Source: Osmanthus fragrans
Taxonomy: Eukaryota > Streptophyta > Magnoliopsida > Lamiales > Oleaceae
Assembly: GCA_019395295.1 (NCBI GenBank)
Contig: CM033361.1
Location: 5,605,138-5,669,137 of the forward strand
Direction of reading: 5' to 3'
DNA length: 64,000 bases
This document shows, piece after piece, positions 23,301-35,308 of this stretch. The stretch's first letter is position 1, and every line of letters starts with the position of its first letter. The notes beneath the pieces were generated by a model. The model had not been told where the DNA came from. It searched no databases and saw only the letters and a program-made list of their open reading frames with translations. Both the position numbers and the translations under genes were made by a program.

Positions 23301-25284
23301 TGAGCATCCAAAGAGGAAGAGAACCTGGAGTAATGATCTACATGCTTCCCCTACACCGTGGTGCTTCCAAGGCTAAAAGCAAACATGGTTGGGGAACAAA
23401 GTACGATTCTTTTTGGTGCTGCTATGGAACAGGTGAAAATAACAGACTAACTTTTCAACTATTATCCTTTCTGTTTTTGAAGGGATTATGTGTTTCTCCT
23501 TATTATTCTAGAAGACATTTCTGAATCCTAGTATGTTTCGATCTTCATCGAAATTTGGATTCAGTCCATGAATCCTTGTCTTTCATGATTAACTAATTTG
23601 CTTAATGTTTCTTGATAGCATGAATTGGAAATCTTGCCATTTTATTCAGAAGAGCAAACTTCTGATAGTTCAAATTTTCTTTCTACCTTTACTGCTACAG
23701 GCATCGAATCGTTTTCAAAATTAGGAGACTCAATCTACTTCGAAAAGGAGGGAGATGCTCCTGCTCTTTACATCATCCAATATGTATCTAGCTCACTCGA
23801 TTGGAAAACGGGACATATTTTACTGAACCAGGAAGTACAGCAAGTTGTTTCATGGGATCAACGCCTTCAAGTGACGGTGACAATTTCCTCAAAAGAGGTA
23901 TGTTACTTAAGTCATTGTTCCCTTAGACCTCGGAAGTTACAAGTTAATGTTGCTTTCTACATCATTCTTCAGCAAGCAGAAAATGCAGCATCCACCTTGA
24001 ATTTTAGGATACCACTGTGGACATATTCAAATGGTGCAAATGCCTCCTTAAATGGTCAGAAAATAACGTTAGCAACTCCAGGTGAAATTAATTATCCTCT
24101 TCCTTGTGCTGCTGTAAATTTCTCTCTCTCTCTCTCTCTCTTTTTTCCCTCCAAAGTCATCTCCTCATCATTTTAATGTTGCTGTTTGTGTGGAAATAAA
24201 GACGAAGAAGAGACTACTAGCTTTTTAATTTTTTTAACGTTCCATTTCTTGGTGCAGGCAATTTCTTCTCACTGACTAGAAATTGGAACCCTGGTGACAA
24301 AATTGCTTTGGAGCTGCCTGTAAGTCTTAGAACTGAGACTATCAAAGGTATGTCCTAAACTAACTAGTAATCATGTCCTTAAAAAATGTGGACTAAATAT
24401 AATTGAGACAGAAGCACCAGAAGGATCAGAGAATCATGACGGAAAACGCCCCATTCATGGGTTATAAATTAGAACTAATTACACAATTGATAGAATCCCT
24501 TCATTACGAATGCTGATGTGTTCTTTTGATTGCCTTAGACGACAGGCCTGAATATGCTTCTGTTCAGGCAATATTCTACGGTCCCTACCTTCTTGCCGGT
24601 CTTTCATATGGTGACTGGGACATCAAAACAGATTCAACTAAGCCTATTTCAGATTGGATTAGTCCTGTTCCAGCTGATTACAATTCTTATCTGATATCCC
24701 TTTCGCAAGAGTCCGGGAATGCAGTATTCGTCCTCACAAACTCCAATCAAACAATAAAAATGGGGAATTTCCCTCAAGAAGGAAATGATTCTGCTGTCGG
24801 AGCAACTTTTCGATTAGTTCTAAAAGAGAGAACAAACACTACAAAGTTTTCAGGGCCAACAGATGCTATTGGGAAATTAGTCATGCTAGAACCATTTAAT
24901 TTTCCAGGCATGCTCATTGTGCATCAAGGAGTTGAACAACATCTTGATATTACAGATTCATCGAAAGGTGGTGGTTCTTCTACTTTTCGCTTGATTTCAG
25001 GGTTGGACGGTAAAGATGGAACGGTTTCATTGGAATCTGAGGACCATAAAGGTTGCTTCTTGTACAGCAGTATCGACTATCTATCCGGTACAAGCATTAA
25101 GCTCAGATGCAAATCATCAGATTCTGAATTTAAACAGGCAGCAAGTTTTACTTTGAGAAAAGGATTGAGTGAGTATCATCCTATGAGCTTTGTGGCAAAA
25201 GGGTCAGACAGAAACTTTCTTCTGGCTCCATTACTTAGCTTAAGAGATGAATCTTACACTGTATATTTCAACATTCAGTCATAG
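20311..25284 (+). CDS. GH127/DUF1680 beta-L-arabinofuranosidase-like secreted protein with AbfB-like C terminus
   Basis: Twelve exons: 20311-20827, 21483-21685, 21898-22095, 22384-22455, 22582-22677, 22859-22938, 23081-23156, 23222-23432, 23701-23897, 23973-24081, 24258-24347 and 24539-25284. All introns are GT-AG and the joined frame gives 864 aa. Residues 1-22 are a signal peptide (MRSLVLFKVSIVLLQLCGCS...). The GH127 region runs from about 100 to 720: WEDPKTELRGHFVGHYLSAS, EETGGMNDVLY, FHANTHIPVVIG, EESCTTYNMLK (E405, C407), YYERALTNGVL, FWCCYGTG (C480, C481) and AIFYGPYLLAG. In characterised GH127 enzymes an E-x-C pair and a Cys-Cys pair bind zinc and supply the nucleophilic cysteine, so this copy looks catalytically competent. 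Residues about 730-864 resemble an arabinose-binding AbfB (CBM42) domain. Likely acts in the cell wall or apoplast on arabinofuranosyl groups of hydroxyproline-rich glycoproteins; the exact substrate is unproven. An acidic run of eight glutamates lies near residues 76-84. Confidence 0.93.
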
Positions 25285-26465
25285 GATGGGCTGGAGTAGT
25301 AAAGGTGGAATAATTCTGAAAAATTAACAGTTCAAAATTCAAACTCTACTGGTTTTATATTGGTTAAACGATGTTTTACTTTATAGTATGTTTTTATATA
25401 ATAAAGTATCATCAAGTAAAACAAGAACTTTTTTCAATAATGTTATTCATTATTAGTTGTGACAATGTTATTCAGTTCTGTTGCGGAAGCTCACTCCAAA
25501 ATCTTCGAATCGGTGATTTCCGGGTTCAGTTTCAAGTTAACTTTCTTTACCAACAATCAATCCAAACGGCTCCGACCCACCACTAATATATTCACCTCGG
25601 TTGCTTCTCAATCTCACCCACAAATGACAAAATAATATGTATTGATTTGCAGCCACAAAGACAAGAAGAAAACAAGGAATAAGGCACAAGAAGGAGACGG
25701 TAACAAAGAGTCAGCCACTGGTTTTCTTGGAGCACAAAGCCAGCCGATTTTCTTCCAAGGCTCACACAAATCACACAAAACGGCTAGAGCTAGACAACCA
25801 TATATATATATATATAGATATATGCTAGGCTTTAGTTGGATCAAGAGAGGAGTTAATGGGCCAAGACTCAAGAGCCGTCATATAGATGAATATATGAGCC
25901 GTGACCAACATTAATTCCTTTAGCTATTTTCAATGGTCCATGTTGTTTTCAGGTTGAGCACTTAGTTATTGATAATTAATTCATCCATCGACTAAGGCAT
26001 GTGAAATATAATCCGACTTTTACATCATTTGTTGGATATTAAAACCCAACAAATTCAATAACTGAAAACTTAAGGGTGCATTACGAAGTCGCTTTCATTA
26101 AAGCGCAGTCCGTCCCTGGGAATACCAAATCTGTTTTTGGTTTGCAAAGGAGTTTTAGGTGAATCATTATTAATTGACTGCCTTTTGCACTTACGAAGTC
26201 AATTTCAAGAATGATTAAATTAGAATTCTTGATTGCTATCTATAAATAGAGAGAGATGATTATAAGAAGAACGAATAGAATTTGTGGTGTCGTTCGATAA
26301 AAGACAAATCTATTCACTTTTAAATTTCAATTGTTCGATCATTTGGTCAAAAGAATTAAATGTTCCAATTATTTGACGTTAAATAATAGACTAATAGTTA
26401 TAAATCACATTAAATTTATAACTAATATAAAGATTACTTTCAGAATTTAAAAAAAAAAAAAAAAA
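25285..26465. other. Downstream intergenic of GH127-type gene; no gene recognised
   Basis: Contains the 3' UTR of the upstream gene, a short (TA)n run at 25799-25819 and AT-rich unique-looking DNA. TGTTGGATATTAAAACCCAAC at 26032 with CTATAAATAGAG at 26243 hints at a solo LTR, but no matching end or target duplication could be fixed. Confidence 0.4.
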
Positions 26466-27156
26466 GATAATTAGCACAATACCCTAAAGTTTGTTTGTTT
26501 TGTGGAATACCTCGTAACTTTTCATTTTGACACAAAATTTCTCTAAATCACCCGAATATTGTGGAATACAACATTTTAGTTCTTTTTCCTTGTAAAATGT
26601 TGAATTTACCCTCCATTTTTTTTAAAAAATAAAAAATTAATTGCATTCATAATCCCTATTTTTATTTTTATTTTTTAAAAAAAGTACAAATGAGTCGAAA
26701 GTTAAAAGAAAAAAAAAACATTAGTCTTGGTTTGGGTGGTGGGTTTTGATGGAAGTATGGATTTGTTTTTCGGTGTGGTTTGTTAGTGTTCGATGAAGGA
26801 TTTGAGGGCAATTGAGGCCATTTTCGATATTCTTGAGGTTAGAAGACGATCAAGAATGGTGTTTTTAATAGTGGATGTGATTTTGTTGGTGGGGGTGGGA
26901 TTTTTGAGGAGAAATGTTTTAATAAGGATTGGTTTGCACTTTTTGAAAAATTGAAATTGTGGAGGCAATTAATTCTTTTTTTATTTTAACTTAAAAGGAG
27001 GGGTAAATTCATCATTTTACAATGGAAAATGACGAAAATATTGTATTCCGCAATGTTAGGGTGATTTAGGGGGATTTTGCTCCAAGGTGAAAGATTATGG
27101 GGGTATTCTACAAAACAAGCAAAAGTTAGGTGAGTGTTGTACCAATTATCCTTTTC
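26466..27156. mobile_element. Long-TIR (Mutator-like) non-autonomous element inserted in an A tract
   Basis: Left arm GATAATTAGCACAATACCC through AAATCACCCGAATATTG to TTGAATTTACCCTCC (about 170 bp) is repeated in inverted form on the right: GGGGTAAATTCATCATTTTAC, GCAATGTTAGGGTGATTTAG, and finally ACCAATTATC. The element sits between two A runs (up to 26465 and from 27157), fitting a 9-bp A-only target duplication. Arms over 100 bp long are typical of Mutator-like MITEs. The interior (26640-26980) shows no recognisable coding sequence. Confidence 0.75.
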
Positions 27157-27767
27157 AAAAAAAAAAAAAAAAAAAATGTTAACTAACATTACACAACATA
27201 TTTTTTTTTTCTTTGAATTCAATTATTTTTGTAAATTATCCATCCCACGATAATTTCAAAGTTAACCTAACTTATATACAACCTAGGAAGTTCCATGCAT
27301 TAATAGAGGTATCTCTTGACTTGAACATCTACTTAATGAAATTTAGTTAAAGCTAATAAAAAAAGTACAGTAGACAAGTCCTTGAACTAGCTATTCTGTA
27401 TTGATCAATCGGACAAATCTCACATATAATTGTTGTACTTATTTGTCATTCCAAAAGCCCTCGATTTCAGCCTCTGTTTTGTAAAATCTGGTGGTTTTTG
27501 GTTATTTTGTACCTCATTACATTTAAAAGTTTAAATCATATGTATCTACCTTCTTCTCTTAAAAAACGCAATAAGAATTTATTATAGATGCAACAGTAAC
27601 GGTGCATTCTACTGTAGAAATTTTATGTGATGCAAACGTGAATATATTGTTTAATTGTATGTGAGAGAGAAACTTTTAAAAAGGTAAGAAAAGTACTGTA
27701 CATTTAATAAAAATAAGAAAAGTATTTTTCACCTTTTTATGTCTGCACCATTAATATTTTTTTTTTG

Positions 27768-27882
27768 AAGGATGCTACATGTACACCATATTTTACAGCA
27801 TAGTATACAGCCCCCTCTCACAAGAGGGGGTCCCACGAATTTTTTATTCATGGTGGGACCCCCTCTCATGTGAGGGGCATTT
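27768..27882. mobile_element. Hairpin element, CCTCACATG family, copy 1
   Basis: GCCCCCTCTCACAAGAGGGG and GTCCCAC on the left pair with GTGGGACCCCCTCTCATG and TGAGGGGC on the right around a 15-base loop (27809-27880). Flanking GTACACCATATTTTACAGC resembles the outer arms of the copy at 45650-45790. The strong foldback and lack of coding sequence suggest a small foldback MITE. Confidence 0.65.
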
Positions 27883-30800
27883 TCTTTTTTTTTTTTTTGC
27901 CTTATTTTAAACAATTATTTGTTTAAAATAATGAAATTGATTGTAAACAATTTATACAATTATGCGGTGTACGAATTGTATATTTATTATATATTTTTAT
28001 TTATTAAGTCAATTTTTAAAATTTGATCAAAATATGAAAATATAATAATAATTTAAAAAAACACACATAAAAATGTTAAAAAAAGAAAAAAAAAAAATTA
28101 TAACTCTCAAATATGAGAGTAACACTCTCACACTCTCCATATCACAGAGAGTTGTTATTATGTTGTTTTACGTTTTATTTTTTATTATCTTTTTGTTTTC
28201 ATTTCTTGCAGCCAAGTTCTCAGAGTATTTGTGCGTTCAGTCCTTCAATTTTCATCTTGTAATTTTTAGTCCTTATAATTTAACTTTTCTATCAATTTCA
28301 AATATTAAAATCTTTTAATATTTGACGGTTTCACCTATAATTTGTGGTATGCTCAGCTGGAATTTTTTTTTTTTTTTTTTTTTTTACATTTTTTATCTAA
28401 CAAGGCAATCGAAATACTAAAAAACATCTTCCAATATTTACAAACTTGTTATTATATCAAGTTATTTTTAAAATTTTGCCAAAATGTAAATAGGAAAAAA
28501 AAAACATGACACGGAGAGAATTTCTCTGTGACATTCCTCTGCGATTTTTCCTAAAATCCTGCCTTACTTCTCAAGAAGGATCTCAAGCAGTATAAAATAA
28601 ATTTTAGCCAAACCAAATTAAAAAATTTAAGTATGCTCTTTAATTTCTTAATTAAGGTTAGTCAGATTTATATCCACTTTAATTTTTCTTTTACCTTTTT
28701 CTTTTTTTGCCTTTTTTCAAATTATTTTGGTGAAAATTTGGATTTTGATTCAACAGAATTGTCTCTTTCCTAATTTCTACGAGTTTAACTTATCTATATG
28801 TTTAACTACCTCCGTGTGACGGAGTAATACTCATTCCGTGACGATGAGTTAGTGAGCTTACCGTATTTAAAATTATTGAACTTACCGTATTTCGACATGA
28901 AGTAACGTATTTGGACAGATTTAGTGAACTTACCGTATTTGGACTTATTGAACTTACCATATTTCGTCAGCACATACCGTATTTGAGCAGATTTAGTGAA
29001 CTTACCGTATTTGAACTTATTGAACTTACCGTATTTCGACAACGCATACTGTATTTGAACAGATTTAATGAAATTACCGTATATGGACAGATTTAGTGAA
29101 CTTACCGTATTTCGACTTATTGAACTTATCGTATTTCGACAGTGCTTACCATATTTGAGCAGATTTAGTGAACTTACCGTATATGGACAGATTTAGTGAA
29201 CTTACCGTATTTGGACTTATTGAACTTACCGTATTTCAACAGCGCATATCGTATTTGAGTAGATTTAGTGAACTTACCGTATATGATGTTCACTTACCAC
29301 TTTTTATCTAAACTCCAGATTTCTTATTGTATTTGGACATATTTAGTGAACTTACCGTATATAATGGTTTTGATGTAAACTCCAGATTTCTTAATGGTAT
29401 TTGGTTTTACTTACCGTATTTGGTATTACGATTTTGCTTATGATTTGTGCATGCTCAGTTGGAATTTTTCTTTTTATTTTTTTCCATTTTGATCTAACCT
29501 TTTTTTTTTTCCCCCATTTTGATTTAACCTCTTATAAAAAAAGCGATCGAAATACTAAAAAACGGCTTCCAATATTTTACAAACTTGTACTTATTAATAT
29601 TATTATTATATCAAGTTAATAAAACAATTAAAAATTCAAATTGACACTGTACATGATTGTAAACAACAATTTATATAATTTAAAATCTTTTAATATTTGA
29701 TAGTTTCACCTATGATTTGTGGTATGCTCAGCTGATTTATTTATTTATTTTTTAAATTTTTATCTAGCAAGGCAATCGAAATACTAAAAAAATATTTTCC
29801 AATATTTTACAAACTTGTACTATATTATTATTATATCAAGTTATTTTAAAATTTTGCCAAAATATAAATAGCCAAAAAAAAAAAAAAAAAAAAAACTCAT
29901 TCGTGTCACGGAGATAGGCGCCTCCGTGACATGGAGAATATCTTCATGACACGGAGGCGTTCTATCCGTGTCATGGAGATGATTTTTTTTTGTTTTTGTT
30001 TTATAGATATATATATGGATATTAGATTATTAGATTATAATATTATTATATCTCTAGATGCAATAATTCCAATAAAAATAAAAATTTCAGCTATGCACAA
30101 AGCATAGACAAAATCGTAAAATATTAAAAAAATTTAATTCATAATTTTAATTGTATAAATTGTTTACAATCAATTTCATGTTTTTGTGATTTACCGGATA
30201 TTTAAGCTAAAATACTGTATTTCAGTGACTTTGAGTGAAATACAGTAAGTGTCAAAGAAAATCGGTAAGCTACTTAAGCCAAAATTCGGTAAGTATAAGG
30301 AATATTCGGTAAGCACCACAAAATACGGTAATTTCTGTCCAAAATCGGTAAGTTCAATATATTGAAATCCGGTAAGTGTGAAACGAATCCGTTAAACTCA
30401 AAATCTCTACTCCTCTTTGAATAAAAAATTCCAACATTTTTTGGCTATTTACATCTTGGCAAAATTTAAAAAATAATTTGATATAATAATAATATAGTAA
30501 GTACAAGTTTGTATCTAATCTAAAAATGGAAAAAATTAGTTTATTAATCTTAAACTAGAAATCAAAACCGAAACAATGTTTGTAATTTTTTTTAATCATA
30601 TTCAAATAAAATTTTGTATTATGAAAATATTTATTTGCAAGTAAAATTTTGTATTATGAGAGATTTTTTTTTAGTCCTTATAATTAGTTTCTTCATCTTA
30701 AGCTACAAGGTAAAAATTAAAAATAAATAAATAAATAAAATAAAAATGGAGGACTAAAGTTCTTCGTGATACAGAGCACTTGATCACAGGGAGCACTTGA

Positions 30801-30900
30801 AATTTTTTTTTCCCATTTCTTGCAGTTAAGTGTTTGTGTTAATTGTGCGTCCAGTACTTCAACTTTCGTCTTACTTTTTAGTCCTCATAATTTGGCCAGC
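27883..30900. repeat. Complex repeat region with directional TTACCG motif clusters
   Basis: An imperfect inverted pair, GAAATTGATTGTAAACAATT at about 27934 and its reverse complement at about 30150-30180, brackets most of it. Between them lie about 13 direct TTACCGTAT motifs (28858-29420), three direct copies of a ~190-bp unit (28307-28493, 29433-29630, 29682-29873: ...GGTATGCTCAGCTG...GGCAATCGAAATACTAAAAAA...), an inverted copy of that unit (about 30441-30513) and at least six inverted CGGTAA motifs (30255-30380). ACACGGAG/CTCCGTG palindromic words occur at 28508-28545 and 29905-29975. The layout resembles transposase-binding subterminal repeats of a non-autonomous DNA transposon; no transposase or definite ends were found. 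Confidence 0.6.
28858..29420 (+). repeat. TTACCGTATTT / GATTTAGTGAAC minisatellite-like array
   Basis: Modules such as GGACAGATTTAGTGAAC, TTACCGTATTTGGAC and TTATTGAACTTACCG alternate, with a higher-order period of roughly 80 bp. The apparent peptide KYGKFNKFKYGKFTKS on the minus strand is a by-product of the DNA repeat, not a gene. Confidence 0.8.
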
Positions 30901-31953
30901 TTATATATCGACACCATCCAAATTTACGTAAATGAAAATTCAATATTATTGATATTAGAACATAACTGAAATTAAATTGGTAAAATTAATTCTAACAATC
31001 ATCTTTTACTATTGACAAACAATTGAATATTTGTTGCTTTCTCTAAAAAGAAATGTGAACTCAATCTTCTATGGACCAGAAGAACCCAACCTTTCATTAA
31101 ACTGTCACTTTTCTCACTACAAAATCACTTAGACCCTTAATCTCACAAAAAAAAAAAACATAGAATTATCTAACTAAAAGTCGAAGACGAAGAAGAAAAT
31201 CCACAAGAGTTCTAGAAGACAGCCAAGAAAAATTTCCACAAATTTAGAATGCAAGAGTGAATTACGGTTTCAGCACAGGTCTATTTATACCCTCAGCGAC
31301 CACCATTAATATCAGATTATGATCAACGGTCTGGAGTAACTAACAACTATTAGTTTAAGACGCAACTAATAACAACTAAAGTCGCACTTCTCATCATTGA
31401 ATTTACCAGGCAATAGTTTAATAGTTGGGCCTAGCCTAATTTCATCATAACCCAAAAGCGCTGGATTTGGCATCACAGGACAGCCCAACAAGGAATATTT
31501 TTGTTTTGCTCAGATAAAATTTTCGACATATAAAAGGTATCAGCTAATGTATAAATCCCATGCATAATAAACAGGACATAGAACAATAAGAAGAATTCCC
31601 AACAAAATTATAATACAACTAATACATTTCATCTTTTGAACACATAATTCAGTATATAAATTTGAATCTTTGTTGCTTTCTCTAAAAAGAAATGTGAACT
31701 ACATGCCTTTAATTTTTCACTACATACAATTTTGAAATGATTATGAAGCAAAGCAATCAATCAAAAATTCCGAAAACCTACAATTTTCGCACTAATGCAG
31801 TTATAAAAAATACAAAATTCGTGCAACGCAAGTGACAACGACTAGTTGTTGTAATAAAAAAGAGTAATTGGTGTAAATAGTTACAAATATTTGATTAAAT
31901 TGCATTTTTGGTCCAAAACTTTCAACTATGGCACAGATGGTTCTAAACCTTTT

Positions 31954-31987
<34 letters not shown>

Positions 31988-32588
31988 TCTCAAATGGTCC
32001 TTTTGGACGAAATCCATCCAAATGATCAACATTTGTGTGGATGCAATACAATTGCCCTTGTTTTATTTTTATTTCAATGGACAATTTTGTCAAATAATTT
32101 TCTCCAGTTAAGAAACCAATATATATTAAAAAACAAAAAATTTAAAAAGCTTATAGTTTTCCGCCCACCCATGACCCACCTCAATTTAAGAAACAACAAT
32201 ACTTTTCACCGGTGGCATTTGACATTTCAAATTCCATTGATATTGCAATACAAAAATCAATACTCAAACATAAGTATAAAGAGTTCAACTACAAGTATAG
32301 CACGGTGCTTATAGCTGCCTCACATGCAGGGGTGGGGCCCCGCGATTAAAAAAATCGCGGATCCCACTGACTGTGAGGCAGCTATGCACAACTGCTGTAC
32401 AAACAACATTCCTCAACTATAAAACATAAAATTTAATAATTTGAAATTGTGTGGAAAATGCTGAAGCATAACATAATTGCTGATCGCCCCTCATTTACTA
32501 AACTCGATATTATATATTTCAATTTATTGAAACATATAGAGTTCATGTTTTTTTCCCATATTATAATGAGTTTTTTTTTTTTTTTTTT
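30901..32588. other. Intergenic, AT-rich; short direct repeat and poly(T)
   Basis: No gene recognised. The 31-bp sequence starting TTGTTGCTTTCTCTAAAAAG occurs at 31031 and again at 31669. A 28-base T run lies at 31959-31986 within an unclassified repeat (ATTGCATTTTTGGTCC). A hairpin element lies at 32290-32405. Confidence 0.5.
32290..32405. mobile_element. Hairpin element, CCTCACATG family, copy 2
   Basis: AGCTGCCTCACATGCAGGGG, TGGGGCC and CGCGAT on the left pair with ATCGCGGATCCCACTG and TGTGAGGCAGCT on the right around an AT loop. The CCTCACATG-(N)-GGGG-TGGG order is shared with the copies at 27.8 and 45.7 kb. Non-coding foldback. Confidence 0.6.
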
Positions 32589-34125
32589 GGGAAAAATTCA
32601 TATGTAAGATGTTAAGTATGACCAATTTTAATAATAAGAGAACAAGTTTCATTTTTCAAAAATCAGATTTTTATTAAAATTATTTATGATTTAATTAATT
32701 AATTAAATATATAAATGTCGCATATATATACAATTTGGTCACAAATTTATTTATTAGTCACATATTGTCAAATTAATTAGTCACAAATTATTTCGAAGTC
32801 ACATATCAAAAATTTTATAAGTTACAGTTTATTTCTGAGGTCACAAATCAAAATTTTAATGTCACAAAATATTTTATGGTCACGATTCAAAAATTTCATA
32901 GGTCACAATTTGTTCGTCAGTCACAAATCACAATTATTATAAGTTACAACTTATTATACAGTCACAAATTATTAGATCATTGGTAACAAATTAACAATTT
33001 CTTAGAGCACATATTATTTCTTAGTCACAAATTATCCAAATTATTGGTAACATATTTTTTATTAGTCACAAATTAACAAATTTAATGTTACAGTCAACCA
33101 AATAATCTGTGACCATCACCAACACTTGCGATCACCGTCTCCACCTCACCACACCATCATCCAAAAAATTCCAAAACCACCACCGTCGTTGCCACCACCA
33201 CTAACACCATCACCGCCACCAATCTACAACCACCACAATCGACCGCAACCTCTACCACCACATAAAAATCGCCACCAGATCCACCATCACCATCGTTGCT
33301 GCCACCATCACAACCACCAATAACACCGGAGCACCATCGCCGCCATCTCAGGACAACCAGTCAACACAACACACCAACAGATTCACCATCACAAAGAGCA
33401 GCCACCACCGAACAGAGCACCACCTCTACAACAAAGCCACCCTACAACATAGCCACCACAACAAAGTCACCACCACCACCACAATAGAGCCACTACTACC
33501 ACAACAGAGCACCATCGCCAATAGAGCCGCCACTACCATCGCACGACAACCTGTCAACACCACAGCAAAACAACATATTCACCACCACAAGAAAGCACCG
33601 CCGCCACTGGAGCCACCACCACTTCACAACAATCAGTAAACACAAGACACCAACAGATTTACCATCGCGCAGAGCGACCAGCACCGAACAGAGCCACCAC
33701 CTCTACAACACAACCGCCGCTACCACCGAATAGAACCACCACCTCTACGACACAGTCGCTGCCACCATCACCACAATTCGAAAATTGCCACCAACCAAAA
33801 CTCACAAAAATCACCCCAAAATCATTACCACAGTAGTGGAGCCATGACCTTGAGCACTAGAACTGTACGAAAGGCGAGCAAGCGGAGACTTTGACAGTGA
33901 GAGAGTTGTCGAGCTAGAGAGCCTTCGAGAGAGAGAGAAGTGATGAAATGTTAGGTTTGGATTTGCGAAATTAGGTTGGGTCATAATGAGAATTTTATCG
34001 TCTTAGGGTTTGTATATAATTAATTAAATTTTATAATACTATTATTAATATCTGATGTATAAGTAAAACTTGCATCTTATTTTTGAAGTTGGATCTTGAA
34101 AAGTAGGTCCTTATGTAATTTTCAC
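32589..34125. mobile_element. Mutator-like non-autonomous element, TCACAAATTA/CCA family, copy A
   Basis: Starts GGGAAAAATTCATATGTAAG and ends TTATGTAATTTTCAC between two T runs, consistent with a 9-bp T-only target duplication. Order inside: AATTAATTAATTAA, then a degenerate minisatellite of GTCACAAATTA words (32740-33110), a CCA/CAC-rich core (33120-33800) and an AGAGAGAGA-AGGGTTTG tail. The same order, inverted, is seen at 46675-48276. Long open frames in the CCA core (proline/histidine-rich) are composition artefacts. Confidence 0.72.
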
Positions 34126-34149
34126 TTTTTTTTTTTTTTTTTTTTACCG

Positions 34150-34501
34150 TTGGAAGCTTGCAACTCACAAGTATAGAGTTGGGTTGTGTTGGTTTTTATC
34201 CAACCAAATATGATCGGTTTGATCTGAAACCAAACCAAACCAAACCAAACCAATCTAATTATTAGTTTAAACTGAACCCAACCCAACCCAATCCAACCCA
34301 AATCAATTAAGCTTGGGTTGGTTTGGATTGGGATAGTCAATTTGGGTTTGGGCCCAATTCAAGTTGAATTGAGTTAATTTTTGTTGGATTTGAACAATTT
34401 TTAAAGTTTGAAATCACTTGAAAATTTCTGTTATTTTTAATCCATATAAGGAATTTTTTTTTTCTGAAAGTTATTTTATAAATGAGTTTGAAACTATGAA
34501 C

Positions 34502-34552
<51 letters not shown>

Positions 34553-34930
34553 AGATTTATTCATTTCATTATAACATCCTTAATTTTAAGTTTATTATCA
34601 AACTATTTTGTATTTGTACATAGTATTCATACCGATCAACCTATATAAAAAACAGGATGTTTGTACATTCTAAATCATTCTCTTGTCTCCACTATTGTGT
34701 TTATTTAGGTCTTTCCATTTTAAATAATAATTTTTTTATTCATCAGATTGGATTGTGTTGAGTTGAATTGACTTTTAATTCATAGCCCGAGACCAACCCA
34801 ATTCGACCTTAAATTTGATTTTTTCGACCCGATCCGACCCGATTGAACTTAAAAAACCAATTCAAACTGTCAATTTTGGTTGAGTTTGTTGATTTGAACA
34901 GTTTGAGTTGATTTTTGCCCAACCATGCTC
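34150..34930. repeat. AACCAAACC/AACCC-rich MITE-like region with (TA)n
   Basis: GTTGGGTTGTGTTGG at 34178 is answered by inverted GTTTGAGTTGATTTTTGCCC at about 34900, with AACCCAACCC-type words throughout and a (TA)24 microsatellite at 34503-34550. It looks like a hAT-type MITE with sub-terminal GGTTGGG repeats, but exact ends and target duplication are not fixed. Non-coding. Confidence 0.45.
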
Positions 34931-35308
34931 CCCACAATGTGGGAGACTAGTCAAAAAAGGGCCAAGTGGGGCCAATCAATAGTCTAATTTCTTCTAAAAA
35001 TGAGAAACAAAATAGCAAGCAAACAGGATCCGAATAATTATTTTTTTGATAACATAACATAACGTTAGAAAGAAAAACATAAATGAACTTTTTCATATTA
35101 TTTCAAAATAAATTCATTTTTGTTAATATGATATTGCAAAGGTTTTCTTTCTCACATGAAAAGAACAAACATTTTCAATTAATTTCCTGCAAATTAGTAA
35201 AATGAAAACGATTGGAGTCAAGAGAAGTGCAAACTATAAAGAGGATGAAAATGGTATTATAGAGTCTACTTTTGAGGAGGTCTAGGACACGTTATCTACA
35301 AAAGGTTA

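Noticed and set aside
26032..26410. Possible solo LTR starting TGTTGG with a TATA-like CTATAAATAG
   Set aside because: No matching CA end with a 5-bp duplication could be placed.
28806..29096. Apparent repeat protein (KYGKFNK units)
   Set aside because: The DNA repeat (TTACCGTATTT, GATTTAGTGAAC) is non-coding in style, imperfectly periodic and open on both strands; no start or promoter.
33126..33684. Proline/serine/histidine-rich and cysteine/glycine-rich open frames on both strands
   Set aside because: They arise from CCA/CAC triplet repeats within a transposon core, are open in several frames at once and show no domain or start context.
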